A stretch of 64,000 bases of DNA from Balneolaceae bacterium. GTDB taxonomy: Bacteria; Bacteroidota; Rhodothermia; Balneolales; Balneolaceae. Of the stretch, positions 47,097 through 56,077 are shown piece by piece (positions within the stretch are counted from its first letter, which is position 1; every line of letters begins with the position of its first letter). The notes under the pieces were generated by a model that did not search any database, was not told the DNA's origin, and was given only the letters and a program-made list of their open reading frames with translations. The stretch is taken from contig JAFIFB010000023.1 in NCBI GenBank assembly GCA_020832285.1, positions 1-64,000 of the forward strand, written 5' to 3'. Made by a program: the position numbers and the translations under genes.

Positions 47097-49280
47097 TCAC
47101 TCGACCCAGTTCAGCAGAAACTCATTCAGAGACAAAATGTTTAATCGGTCACCCGCATTTTCACGTTCATAGGCCGCTTCAATCACGGAGAGTTCGTCTG
47201 TGGCGTCTGGTGATCTCATCCATTCTCCGTTTGCTTCTGTGACTCCAGCCATGATCAAATTTCTCGGCGCGAGACTTGCAGCGAGGTCTGCCAAATCATA
47301 CTCACCTGCAGCTCCGGCAACTGTACTGAGATGATATCCCGGATCATAATAACGGTGATTAACCATTGACCTGTAGGAAATGTACGGTTCTAAAAGGGCG
47401 ACTCGGCTGATCCTCTCCTCAAATGCCGCGGCGTGAAGCAGAGCCGAACCCATCGTTTGCCTTGCCACTCCCAGGATTTCCTCAGCTCCAAAAGTATCTT
47501 CCAGCAATCTTGTCAATCTTACAATATCACCTGCATAAATTCCTGCGATACTACGTCCGATCATAACCGACGCCGGCCAAACATCATACGAAACGGGATC
47601 AAACTGTTTGACCTGCGCCCCGTAGTTTGCCATATCACTGCCGCCAAGCTCTCCAACACCCGGCAGGTCGGGTGCCAGAACCGTGAATCCCTTTTTCACG
47701 AACCATTCAATCTCACCATTTTCAGAAGCTTCAGCAGATTTGCCTTCCGGGTGAAGATAGATCACAGCTTTTCCTGATTCATTTTCCGGTACAAAAAGGA
47801 TGAAAGGCAGAATGTATTCACCTTCTCCTTCAGTAAAATATTTTTCAATAGTGTAACCTTCCCGGACAATCCGCCCCGTAAAAACAGGTGCTCCGGGAGT
47901 GCCGGGATCCCGGTACCCAGAAAGTTCTTTTGCCCTGGCAATGGCTTCGGGAATGTGATCCCCGTTATTCACTCTTGAGTTTTCAAGTCGGGTTATCCGC
48001 TCCTCTGCCAGTTTTTGGCTGATGGAGTGTACCGTTTCCCCTCCAAGAGAAGTGGATACTTGACCGGTTTCGGTTACACGAATCTCTTCATTGCTCAGAA
48101 TTTCCACGTCCAGATCTTCTGAGCTACCTGGATTACCGAGATGATCCTGAAAAAAAGCATACATCGCTTCCCGGTTTTTACGGGTAGACTGATGTCCGCC
48201 GCCATCTTCCACCATTTCAAAATGATCCGCTGCTCCCAGTGCTTCAAACATTTTCGACACTTCTGCAGCACTTTCCCTGGCACCCTGAATACTAAAAAAA
48301 TCTTCGGTTGTGGCGATCAAAAGTGTGGGATTGGGTGCTCGAACATGGAGATAATCAGCATGATCAATTCCTCGTGCAATGCCATGAGGTAAATTTTGTT
48401 CTGCATCCTGTGGACCGATGGATTGAAGCAGACGAGTAAACGTGGTGATGTAAGCTTCTGGCGCCGCGGCGTAAACCCGATCATCCACTGCGGCGATGTA
48501 GGCCGTTTGTGTACCTCCGCCCGATCGGCCGGTCATCCCGATCCGTTCCGGATCTACCTCATCCCGGGTGAGCAGGTAATCCACCGCGCGGATACCATCC
48601 CAGGTCATGATGGAAGCCAGCGAGCTGCCCGCTATAAACGCCTGAACCCCCGCATAGGAGTGTTCCCGGGTAGGTCCACCGACAATCGATTCTCCGGTTT
48701 CGGGATCATAATATTCGATACGTTCACCCTGCCCTACCGGATCAACTGCAAAAACGATAAATCCCTTTTTAACAAGGTTCAGCATTTTATGCTGATAGGT
48801 TGGCGAACGGTAACCATCCTGGGTATGTCCGCTCAGGTAGATGACAGCAGGGGCCGGATGAACGATATCATCAGGTAAAAAAAGTGTAGAAGTCACGTAA
48901 AATTCCGGACGGGACTCAAAAACGATATGCTCTGCCCGGTATCCCTCTTTTTCAATGGTACGTGTAATTTGTGGATTTAAGTCAGTTTTCTCAGGAAACG
49001 GACCCAGCATTTCCATAAGAGTCTCTTTTATTTCCTGCTGATAGCTTTGCCAGTCATTTGCAGATTGAAAAGAGGAAAGTCTGTCAGCGCGTTCCTTGAG
49101 GAGCTCCATCGCCTCTCCGGAGAGATGATGATAGAGCGAGTTGGGCGCATCACTGAAATGAATCCACCGGTTGTTGGAAGATTCACCCTGTATCACATTA
49201 AGCTGATCCTGGCCATAAAGCCCCTCGGCAAGGACCACCAAAACAACCAGCAGAATTTTGATGGTGCGTAGAAACATCAT
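47097..49280 (-). CDS. Secreted tandem alpha/beta hydrolase (esterase-like), second domain degenerate
   Basis: About 727 aa from the start I chose at 49280, where a signal peptide begins (MMFLRTIKILLVVLVVLAEG...YGQ). The first hydrolase domain (about 90-390) has an acetyl-xylan-esterase or dienelactone-hydrolase look: ILPFLPDD-like lead (TLFLPDDIVHPAPAVIYLSG), a nucleophile elbow GMTGRSGGGTQT, and a late GGGHQSTRKNREAMYAFF supplying His. The second domain (about 480-727; AVIYLHPEGKSAEASENGEI, FTVLAPDLPGVGELGG) has GVARQTMGSAL where the elbow should be, without Ser at the equivalent place. It is probably catalytically dead or structural. It lies about 66 bp after uxaC on one strand. A deacetylase or uronate-ester role is plausible but not shown. 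Confidence 0.75.
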   Translation of the reverse strand: MMFLRTIKILLVVLVVLAEGLYGQDQLNVIQGESSNNRWIHFSDAPNSLYHHLSGEAMELLKERADRLSSFQSANDWQSYQQEIKETLMEMLGPFPEKTDLNPQITRTIEKEGYRAEHIVFESRPEFYVTSTLFLPDDIVHPAPAVIYLSGHTQDGYRSPTYQHKMLNLVKKGFIVFAVDPVGQGERIEYYDPETGESIVGGPTREHSYAGVQAFIAGSSLASIMTWDGIRAVDYLLTRDEVDPERIGMTGRSGGGTQTAYIAAVDDRVYAAAPEAYITTFTRLLQSIGPQDAEQNLPHGIARGIDHADYLHVRAPNPTLLIATTEDFFSIQGARESAAEVSKMFEALGAADHFEMVEDGGGHQSTRKNREAMYAFFQDHLGNPGSSEDLDVEILSNEEIRVTETGQVSTSLGGETVHSISQKLAEERITRLENSRVNNGDHIPEAIARAKELSGYRDPGTPGAPVFTGRIVREGYTIEKYFTEGEGEYILPFILFVPENESGKAVIYLHPEGKSAEASENGEIEWFVKKGFTVLAPDLPGVGELGGSDMANYGAQVKQFDPVSYDVWPASVMIGRSIAGIYAGDIVRLTRLLEDTFGAEEILGVARQTMGSALLHAAAFEERISRVALLEPYISYRSMVNHRYYDPGYHLSTVAGAAGEYDLADLAASLAPRNLIMAGVTEANGEWMRSPDATDELSVIEAAYERENAGDRLNILSLNEFLLNWVE

Positions 49281-49346
49281 AAAGGTATTATTTTGATGTT
49301 GAGGCGACTTGATCCGCAACGACAGATTATATCCGGCCAAAAACGG

Positions 49347-50762
49347 TCAGACATCAAATCGGAAAAAGTTCACCGAATTGTGGTAACTGATATTTTCAAT
49401 CATTTTGCCGACCAGAAGGCGGTCGTTTGGTATAAGTCCCCGCTCTATATCATCGCCCAACAAATTACAAAGGATTCGCCTGAAATAATCGTGCCGGGGG
49501 AAGGAGAGGAAACTGCGGGAATCGGTTGTCATCCCGATAAAAAGGCTCAATATGCCCATGTTCGATAGTGCTTCTACCTGTTTTTCAATTCCGTCGATCT
49601 GATCGAGAAACCACCAGGGCGGGCCGTACTGAAGTTTGCCGGGGATTGTTCCATCCTGGAAATTGCCTATCATAGTGGCAAATAGTTCGTTGTCGCGCGG
49701 ATTGTTGTTGTAGAGAACCACACGCGGAAGCCGGTCTTCCTGGTCAAGCCGGTCGAGCAGGGCTGATAGCTGCTCGCCAATCAAAAAGTCACCCATTGAG
49801 TCGAAGCCGGTATCACGGCCCAGTTCATTCAGCTTTCGGGTATTGTTGTTTCGCAGTGCTCCGATATGGAACTGAAACACCCACCCTTTTTCGTGATCCA
49901 TTAATCCGCACTCGTAAAGAAATGCCGATTTAAATTTCCGGACCTCGGATTCATCGGGCTCTTTTCCGGCCATCACTTTGGTGAAAATAGTACGAATCTC
50001 TTTCTCTGTGTAAGGATCTGCGTAAGGCCGGTCCACACCGTGATCGGAAGCTTTACACCCAAGTGAATCAAAAAAATCGTGGCGCTTTTTCAGCGCTTCA
50101 ATAAACTGACTATATGTAGTGATATCCATGCCGGCAGCATTTTCCAGCTTTCGAACCCAGGCACGAAATTCATCTCCATTTTCAATTTCCATACCCCGAT
50201 CGGGACGAAACGTTGGTACCATGATAAATTCTGTTCCTTCCTCCTCTTTAAAAGCAACATGGTGTTTCAGAGAATCTGTGGGATCATCCGTAGTGCCCAC
50301 CACTTTCACCCTGCTTTTTTTAAGAAGGCCACGGGCAGAAAATCCGGGCTGAGTAAGCATTTCGTTGCACTCTTCCCAGATGCTTTCTGCCGTTTCACCA
50401 TTCAGCAGGCGGTCGGTAATTCCGAAAGGATGGTTCAGCTCCATATGAGTCCAGTGATAGAGGGGATTTCGGAGCGTTTTGGGGACTGTTTCTGCCCAGG
50501 CGAAAAATTTCTCTTTGTCTGATGCATCCCCGGTTATGTACTTTTCATCCACTCCACAAGATCTGAGCGCACGCCATTTGTAGTGGTCCCCGTCCAGCCA
50601 AATATGAGTCAGGTTCCTGAAGTTGATATCTTTGGCGATCTGATCAGGCGGAAGGTGGCAGTGATAATCAATAATCGGCTGCTCCTCGGAAAATTCATGA
50701 AAAAGCTCGGAAGCAGTTTCGTTGTGAAGAAGAAAATCTTCGTGAATGAATGGTTTTTTCAT
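49347..50762 (-). CDS. uxaC: Uronate (glucuronate) isomerase
   Basis: Cytosolic enzyme that converts D-glucuronate to D-fructuronate (and galacturonate to tagaturonate). 471 aa is exactly the family length, with no signal peptide. Metal-binding HxH lies in PIIDYHCHLPPDQIAKDI; further family stretches are LTHIWLDGDHYKWRALRSCG, HWTHMELNHPFGI, RVKVVGTTDDPTDSLKHH, GWVFQFHIGALRNNNTR and GMTTDSRSFLSFPRHDYFRR. It is the last pathway enzyme of the minus-strand uxuB-eda-kdgK-uxaC run, opposite uxuA. This makes glucuronate from the lyase/esterase genes nearby the likely food. Confidence 0.95.
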   Translation of the reverse strand: MKKPFIHEDFLLHNETASELFHEFSEEQPIIDYHCHLPPDQIAKDINFRNLTHIWLDGDHYKWRALRSCGVDEKYITGDASDKEKFFAWAETVPKTLRNPLYHWTHMELNHPFGITDRLLNGETAESIWEECNEMLTQPGFSARGLLKKSRVKVVGTTDDPTDSLKHHVAFKEEEGTEFIMVPTFRPDRGMEIENGDEFRAWVRKLENAAGMDITTYSQFIEALKKRHDFFDSLGCKASDHGVDRPYADPYTEKEIRTIFTKVMAGKEPDESEVRKFKSAFLYECGLMDHEKGWVFQFHIGALRNNNTRKLNELGRDTGFDSMGDFLIGEQLSALLDRLDQEDRLPRVVLYNNNPRDNELFATMIGNFQDGTIPGKLQYGPPWWFLDQIDGIEKQVEALSNMGILSLFIGMTTDSRSFLSFPRHDYFRRILCNLLGDDIERGLIPNDRLLVGKMIENISYHNSVNFFRFDV

Positions 50763-50971
50763 GTTATGTATAGAGTATTTCAGTAGTGAGTATCAAGTAG
50801 TGAGACGGATTAAAAAATGAAAAGTGAAAAGTGAAAAGTGAGATAATACAATGGTCAACATGATTTTTATTCATGAATTTTCCTGAACTTTAAAAAACGC
50901 GTAAAGATATACCTCCAATTCAGAGGCACACACTTTTGACTTTTGCCTTTTCACATATAAAAATAAATCTG

Positions 50972-52003
50972 TTATCGTTCCACTCTTCCGGAGCCGCCGC
51001 TTTGAACCAGCTTTTCCACCTCTTCCACACTTACCAGGTTAAAATCACCGGGAATGGTGTGTTTCATGCAAGAAGCTGCCACTGCATATTCCAGGGCGTC
51101 TTTTGTGCTTTTTTTGTTCAGCAGTCCGTAGATCAGGCCGGAAGCAAATGAGTCTCCGCCGCCTACACGATCCACAATATGTATCTCGTACCGGGTAGAC
51201 CGAACGGGATCTTTGCACTCTTTGTCGTCGTGTAAAACTGCACTCCATCCGTTGATACTTGCTGAAAAGCTTTCGCGCAGGGTGATTGCTACCGTTTGAA
51301 AACCATAATGCGATTTTAACTCTCTGGCAAGCTGATAATATCCCGATTCATCGAGTTCAGCTCCTTCCACATCAGTTTTGCCGGCTTCAAACCCGAGACT
51401 TCGCTGAGCGTCCTCCTCGTTGGCAATGCATACATCCACATATTCCATCAGGGGATTCATCACCGACTGCGCTTCCTCTTCTGTCCAGAGTTTACTCCGA
51501 AAATTGAGATCACAGCTGATGGTTACGCCCGCTTTTTTCGCCGCTTTGCAGGCCGCAACAACAGCTTGCTGAGGCTTTTTACCAAGTGCAGGAGTAATTC
51601 CGGTCCAGTGAAACCACTGTTTACCTTCAAAAATCTTGTCCCAATCGGCCATACTGCCGTCCATCTCATTAACAGCAGAATTGGCCCGGTCATAAATCAC
51701 TTTGGAAGGTCGCTGGCTGGCCCCGGTTTCCAGAAAGTATACTCCCAGCCTGTCACCGCCGCGAAGAATGTAATCGGTTTTTACTCCGTATCTTCGCAAA
51801 GACTGAAATGCCATCTCCCCGATTTCATGTTTCGGGAACCGGCTCACAAAAAAAGCATTTTCACCAAAATTGGAGAGGGCTACTGCAACATTTGCCTCAC
51901 CTCCGCCAAATGTGATAATGAATTCGTCAGATTGCAAAAACCTTGAATAACCGGGTGTTGAAAGCCGGAGCATATATTCTCCGAAAGTTACAATGTTGTT
52001 CAT
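50972..52003 (-). CDS. kdgK: 2-keto-3-deoxygluconate kinase (PfkB family)
   Basis: Phosphorylates KDG to KDPG in the lower uronate pathway. 343 aa with PfkB signatures: substrate-side GGGEANVAVALSNFGENAFF near residue 33, and the anion-hole/catalytic motif DRVGGGDSFASGLIYGLL near residue 288, with the base Asp in GGGD. No export signal. It lies 68 bp after eda and 209 bp before uxaC; the latter gap carries only a short tandem repeat of TGAAAAG at about 50818-50838. Neighbouring eda, uxuB and uxuA make the KDG assignment firm, although PfkB kinases are hard to separate by sequence alone. Confidence 0.92.
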   Translation of the reverse strand: MNNIVTFGEYMLRLSTPGYSRFLQSDEFIITFGGGEANVAVALSNFGENAFFVSRFPKHEIGEMAFQSLRRYGVKTDYILRGGDRLGVYFLETGASQRPSKVIYDRANSAVNEMDGSMADWDKIFEGKQWFHWTGITPALGKKPQQAVVAACKAAKKAGVTISCDLNFRSKLWTEEEAQSVMNPLMEYVDVCIANEEDAQRSLGFEAGKTDVEGAELDESGYYQLARELKSHYGFQTVAITLRESFSASINGWSAVLHDDKECKDPVRSTRYEIHIVDRVGGGDSFASGLIYGLLNKKSTKDALEYAVAASCMKHTIPGDFNLVSVEEVEKLVQSGGSGRVER

Positions 52004-52071
52004 GATCTTTTGATATTATTAGATAAAATATTATTTCTTTACTCAGTTTATACTTTGAGTCTGATGGATCA

Positions 52072-52716
52072 CTAACCCGGTACCGTTGCCAGGTTTTCCA
52101 GAAGCAGTTCGGCGTTTTTTCGTATCTGGTCGAAATTACCCGCGGCGATAGCTTTTTTATCGGTCAGAGCGCTGCCCACTCCCACCGCACAAGCACCGGC
52201 AGCAATCCACTGATTGGCATTGGTTAAAGAGACCCCGCCGGTCGGCATCAACTTCAGGTGTGGCAGCGGAGCTTTCACAGCTTTAATAAATGGCATACCA
52301 ACAATGTCTGCCGGAAAAACTTTGATGATATCCGCTCCTGCATCCCAGGCATGCTGAATTTCGGTGGGTGTAAATGCTCCGGGCATCACTGGCACATCCA
52401 GTTTATTGGTTTCATTGATGACCTCATCTTTTACAATGGGGCTTACAATAAAGCGGGCACCGGCATCCACAGTTTTTCGCACATCTTCAGCGGTGATTAC
52501 AGACCCGGCTCCCAAAATCACATCATCCGAAGCAATTTTTGCTGCTTTTTTAATCAGTTCGATAGCCCCCGGCACTGTCATCGTGATTTCGAGCACTTTA
52601 ATCCCCCCTTCATAAAGTGCCTCATAAAGGGGTTCAAACTGTCTTTTATCTTCAAAGCGAAGTACGGCTACTGCCTTTTCCGCTTCTACACGTTCCGTTA
52701 TTTCTTTTCTGGTCAT
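52072..52716 (-). CDS. eda: KDPG/KHG aldolase
   Basis: Class I aldolase that splits 2-keto-3-deoxy-6-phosphogluconate into pyruvate and glyceraldehyde-3-phosphate. 214 aa is standard. Seen: the Glu-containing GIKVLEITMTVPGAIE, VILGAGSVITAEDVRKTVDA, and the Schiff-base lysine in GADIIKVFPADIVG, then LKLMPTGGVSLTNANQWIAA. It lies between the SDR gene (183 bp upstream) and kdgK. It ends the catabolic chain that feeds glycolysis. Confidence 0.95.
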   Translation of the reverse strand: MTRKEITERVEAEKAVAVLRFEDKRQFEPLYEALYEGGIKVLEITMTVPGAIELIKKAAKIASDDVILGAGSVITAEDVRKTVDAGARFIVSPIVKDEVINETNKLDVPVMPGAFTPTEIQHAWDAGADIIKVFPADIVGMPFIKAVKAPLPHLKLMPTGGVSLTNANQWIAAGACAVGVGSALTDKKAIAAGNFDQIRKNAELLLENLATVPG

Positions 52717-52899
52717 CTTATTTTATGTGTCAGTAAAAATCTGGTGAAGTATTTTGTTAATGGGTGTTTGCGGAAATTTATCCATCGGCTCGTTTCGCTG
52801 AAATGTTCTGATTTATTAACGATAAATCAAACCTGAAAAAGAATTTTTTCCGGAGTCTGTTCCACACGAACCAGTTACAGATTAAAGTAAAACCATTCC

Positions 52900-53682
52900 T
52901 TATATCGTCATCGCTGTAAAACCTCCATCAACAGGCAGAACTGCACCTGTTACAAATGAAGAAGCATTTTCTGATGCAAGCCAGACTATAATGCCAGCAA
53001 GTTCATCCGCTTCACCGTAACGATTCATGGGAGTATGGCCAAAGATGGCTTTTTGACGTTCTTCTGTCAATATTTTTCTATTCTGTTCGGCAGGGAAAAA
53101 GCCGGGCATTACAGCATTCACCCTGACCTTGTGAGGTGCCCACTCTCTAGCCATAAAACGGGTCATATTGTTCATCCCTGCTTTGGAGATGCTATAAGTC
53201 ACCACTTTGGAAAGTGGAATTTCGGATGAAGCCGACGAAATATTAATGATGCTGCCACCCTCTCCATGGTCAATCATCTTTTGAGCTGCAATTCTGCTGG
53301 CCCAAAACGCGCCTTTCAGATTGATATCCATAATATGATTCCATTCCTCTTCGGATATATCCATTACCGGAGTAGTGGAATTTACACCAGGGGCATTTAC
53401 AAGAATATCAACCCGTCCCCAGTTCTTTTCTACTTCATCGATGGCAGCAGATATAGAACCTTCATTCTTCACATTGGCCTTGCTGATCATGGCCTCACCG
53501 CCAATCTGTTCTATTTTATTTGCACGATCTTCAGCATTCTCTTTGCTGCCACTGTAAAAAACGGCTGTCTTCGCTCCTGCACCGGCCAGTGCCATACAAA
53601 TTTCACCGCCAAGCACACCACTTCCACCTATTACCATTGCCACTTTCCCATCCAGAGAAAACAGCTTTTCTAAATATTTCAT
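52900..53682 (-). CDS. uxuB: SDR-family D-mannonate oxidoreductase (fructuronate reductase)
   Basis: Short-chain dehydrogenase of 260 aa. The cofactor loop is VIGGSGVLGGEICMAL; the catalytic set is Ser in NISSASSEIPLS and Tyr-Lys in VTYSISKAGMNN. The C-terminal part (VMPGFFPAEQNRKILTEERQ; TGAVLPVDGGFTAM) matches my memory of Bacillus-type UxuB/YjmF, which reduces fructuronate to mannonate. It is not the long-chain E. coli UxuB. KduD (5-keto-4-deoxyuronate reductase) is a related alternative, relevant because lyases yield that type of product. Position next to uxuA, divergent across 227 bp, favours UxuB. Confidence 0.8.
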   Translation of the reverse strand: MKYLEKLFSLDGKVAMVIGGSGVLGGEICMALAGAGAKTAVFYSGSKENAEDRANKIEQIGGEAMISKANVKNEGSISAAIDEVEKNWGRVDILVNAPGVNSTTPVMDISEEEWNHIMDINLKGAFWASRIAAQKMIDHGEGGSIINISSASSEIPLSKVVTYSISKAGMNNMTRFMAREWAPHKVRVNAVMPGFFPAEQNRKILTEERQKAIFGHTPMNRYGEADELAGIIVWLASENASSFVTGAVLPVDGGFTAMTI

Positions 53683-53909
53683 CTATTAAATAAACTGTTA
53701 AATAATTAAAATGAGCACCGCTAAGATAAGCATCATAGAAAAGACATCATGAACTCTTTGATCCCCAATTATTTTGCATGATTTTTCAACCTGGCATTTT
53801 ACAACGCCATTAGAATTCCTGATATTCACCTTAACCGGTAAAGCTTTATTTTGTATATTATAAACAAGTAACTTTAAACGGTCAAGACTTTTTCTGAATA
53901 ATCCATAAC
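53683..53909. promoter_or_regulatory. Divergent control region between uxuB and uxuA
   Basis: 227 bp, AT-rich, must hold both promoters of the uronate pathway. I see a TTAACCGGTAAA stretch (partly palindromic around ACCGGT) near 53833 that could serve as an operator, but no dyad strong enough to call. No regulator gene of the UxuR/KdgR type is present in the window. Confidence 0.3.
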
Positions 53910-53921
53910 ATGCTTCAAAAA

Positions 53922-55127
53922 ATGAATTCAAACATCCCAAAACTGGAACAGACCTGGCGATGGTACGGGCCATACGACAAAATCACCCTGCAGGAAATTC
54001 GCCAAACCGGCTCTGCCGGTATTGTTACTGCACTGCATCATTTACCGATTGGTGCTGTCTGGACCACTGATGAAATTGAAAAACGAAAAAAGGAAATTGA
54101 AAAAAGCGGCCTGCGATGGTCGGTTGTAGAAAGCATTCCGGTCCACGAAGATATTAAACGACAAGTAAAAGGATTTGAATCTTACATTGAAAATTACAAA
54201 CAATCGATCCGAAACCTGGGAAAATCTGATATCGATACAGTCTGCTATAATTTTATGCCCGTTCTCGACTGGACCCGAACCGACCTGGATTATGAAGTGT
54301 TTGACGGATCGACGGCTCTGCGATTTGATGAGACGGCACTTGCCGCTTTTGATCTGTTCATTCTAAAGCGGCCGGATGCCCGGGATGAATACAGTCAGAA
54401 AGTGACTGGAGATGCTGAAATGTTTTTTCAAAAACTCAATTCTTCTCAGAAAGATATATTGACGGAAACGATCCTGGCCGGTCTGCCCGGCTCAGAAGAG
54501 GGCTACACACTGGACGAATTCCGCGAAATACTCGCCAGTTATGAGGAAATAGGTCCAGAGAATCTGAAAAACAATCTCTATCATTTTCTTCGAGAAGTTG
54601 TACCGGTTGCAGAAGAGTCCGGTGTCCGGCTTGCCATCCATCCGGATGACCCTCCTTTTTCCCTTTTTGGCCTTCCGAGAGTAGTGAGCACCGAAGCAGA
54701 TGCAAAAGCATTGACAGAAGTGGTTGATTCCCCTTCAAATGGTATCACACTCTGCACAGGTTCATACGGTGCGCGGCCCGACAATGATCTGCCGGGCATG
54801 GCAAAACGGCTCGGGCCAAAAATCAATTTCATCCACTTAAGGAATATTCTGCGCGAGGATGGCCGCACGTTTTATGAATCAGACCACCTCGACGGTTCGG
54901 TTGATATGGCAGCTGTTATGCATGAACTGGTACTTGAACAAAAAAGAAGACTTGACGAAGGCCGTAAAGATGTAAATATTCCCATGCGCCCTGACCACGG
55001 CCATAAAATGCTGGATGACCTGAAAAAAGATGCCTTTCCCGGATACTCTCTCATCGGCCGGATGCGCGGCCTGGCAGAGCTGAGAGGACTGGAACTGGGA
55101 ATTCAGACAATACTGGAACAAAACTGA
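53922..55127 (+). CDS. uxuA: Mannonate dehydratase
   Basis: Dehydrates D-mannonate to 2-keto-3-deoxygluconate with a divalent metal. About 401 aa. I prefer the second ATG at 53922 because the protein then begins MNSNIPKLEQTWRWYGPYDK, close to the usual start; the track start adds four residues. Family stretches: SAGIVTALHHLPIGAVWTTD, LRWSVVESIPVHEDIK, VCYNFMPVLDWTRTDL, VRLAIHPDDPPFSLFGLPRV, LCTGSYGARPDNDLPGMAKR and IPMRPDHGHKMLDDL, which holds the metal-binding His pair. It is divergent from uxuB. A short hairpin (AAAACTG-ATT-CAGTTTT, 55120-55136) overlaps its stop and may be a weak terminator. Confidence 0.95.
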   Translation: MNSNIPKLEQTWRWYGPYDKITLQEIRQTGSAGIVTALHHLPIGAVWTTDEIEKRKKEIEKSGLRWSVVESIPVHEDIKRQVKGFESYIENYKQSIRNLGKSDIDTVCYNFMPVLDWTRTDLDYEVFDGSTALRFDETALAAFDLFILKRPDARDEYSQKVTGDAEMFFQKLNSSQKDILTETILAGLPGSEEGYTLDEFREILASYEEIGPENLKNNLYHFLREVVPVAEESGVRLAIHPDDPPFSLFGLPRVVSTEADAKALTEVVDSPSNGITLCTGSYGARPDNDLPGMAKRLGPKINFIHLRNILREDGRTFYESDHLDGSVDMAAVMHELVLEQKRRLDEGRKDVNIPMRPDHGHKMLDDLKKDAFPGYSLIGRMRGLAELRGLELGIQTILEQN

Positions 55128-55204
55128 TTCAGTTTTATCCATAAGATTGTTATTTAACTGTAGCTAAATTTTATCCATCAAAACACTCAATTAACCAACT
55201 TAAT

Positions 55205-56074
55205 ATGATTTTCCGAATCGCTTTAACTTTTCTTTTTTTAATCGGAACATTCATTCCCGAAACCGACCGTACCACGGCATACGCCCAGCAGGGCGAACAG
55301 CTTCTGCCAGATCCCGGTGTTGTTTCATTCACTTTCCGAAACCAGTTTTCCGAAGACACTCCCGGAACACTCGATATGATTAAGGATATGGGGATCACCA
55401 ACATCGAATTTTCAAGTCTGTTCGGTTACACAGCTGAGGAGATGCGACAGATGCTGGATGAGCGGGGAATGATTGCCACCTCCTATGGTGTGAGTTATGA
55501 TGCATTGGTCAATAATACCGAAGAAGTGGCCGAAGATGCGCTGACTCTTGGAGCAAAATTTGTACGTGTAGCCTGGATTCCACACGACGGAGAGTTTGAT
55601 ATTGAAGATACTCGCCGTGCAATACGAGATTTTACTGAAGCAGGAAAAATACTGAGCGAACACGGTATTCGATTTGCTTATCACAATCACGGCTACGAAT
55701 TTCGTCCTTATGGTGATGGTACTCTCTATGACTACATGGTTCAGAATTCAGATCCGGAGTACGTAAACTTCCAGATAGACACATTCTGGGTGGCTCAACC
55801 CGGGCATGATCCGGTAGAGGTACTTCGCAACTATCCCGACAGGATTCTGCTGGTTCACATGAAAGATCTGGGGCATGATGCTGAACACAACTATTCAGGA
55901 CAGGCCCCCGGATCTCTTGACGTGCCACTTGGTACAGGCCAGATTGATTGGGAGGAGTTTTTAAAAGTAGCACAGGACTCGGCCATTGAGTACTTCTATA
56001 TCGAAGATGAGACAGAAGATGTGGTCGAACGTGTCCCCAGAAGCCGGGAATACATCATGAGCATCACCAACTAA
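55205..56074 (+). CDS. Exported sugar phosphate isomerase/epimerase-like TIM-barrel protein
   Basis: 289 aa with a signal peptide (MIFRIALTFLFLIGTFIPET...AYAQ), so it acts outside the cytosol and not on a phosphorylated sugar. The xylose-isomerase-like TIM barrel is seen in DPGVVSFTFRNQFSEDTPGT, DMGITNIEFSSLFGYTAEEM, IRFAYHNHGYEFRPYGDG, VNFQIDTFWVAQPGHDPVEV, ILLVHMKDLGHD and IEYFYIEDETED. The Glu, His and Asp needed for a metal site are in those segments. Exported members are often found with PVC-type cytochromes and ThuA proteins, where they may isomerise or cleave oxidised (keto-) sugars. It follows uxuA by 77 bp and ends at a palindrome that opens the repeat region. Confidence 0.82.
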   Translation: MIFRIALTFLFLIGTFIPETDRTTAYAQQGEQLLPDPGVVSFTFRNQFSEDTPGTLDMIKDMGITNIEFSSLFGYTAEEMRQMLDERGMIATSYGVSYDALVNNTEEVAEDALTLGAKFVRVAWIPHDGEFDIEDTRRAIRDFTEAGKILSEHGIRFAYHNHGYEFRPYGDGTLYDYMVQNSDPEYVNFQIDTFWVAQPGHDPVEVLRNYPDRILLVHMKDLGHDAEHNYSGQAPGSLDVPLGTGQIDWEEFLKVAQDSAIEYFYIEDETEDVVERVPRSREYIMSITN

Positions 56075-56077
56075 AAA

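Noticed and set aside
50818-50840. Tandem TGAAAAG repeat between uxaC and kdgK
   Set aside because: Only three units, AT-rich, easily explained by slippage; no sign of function.
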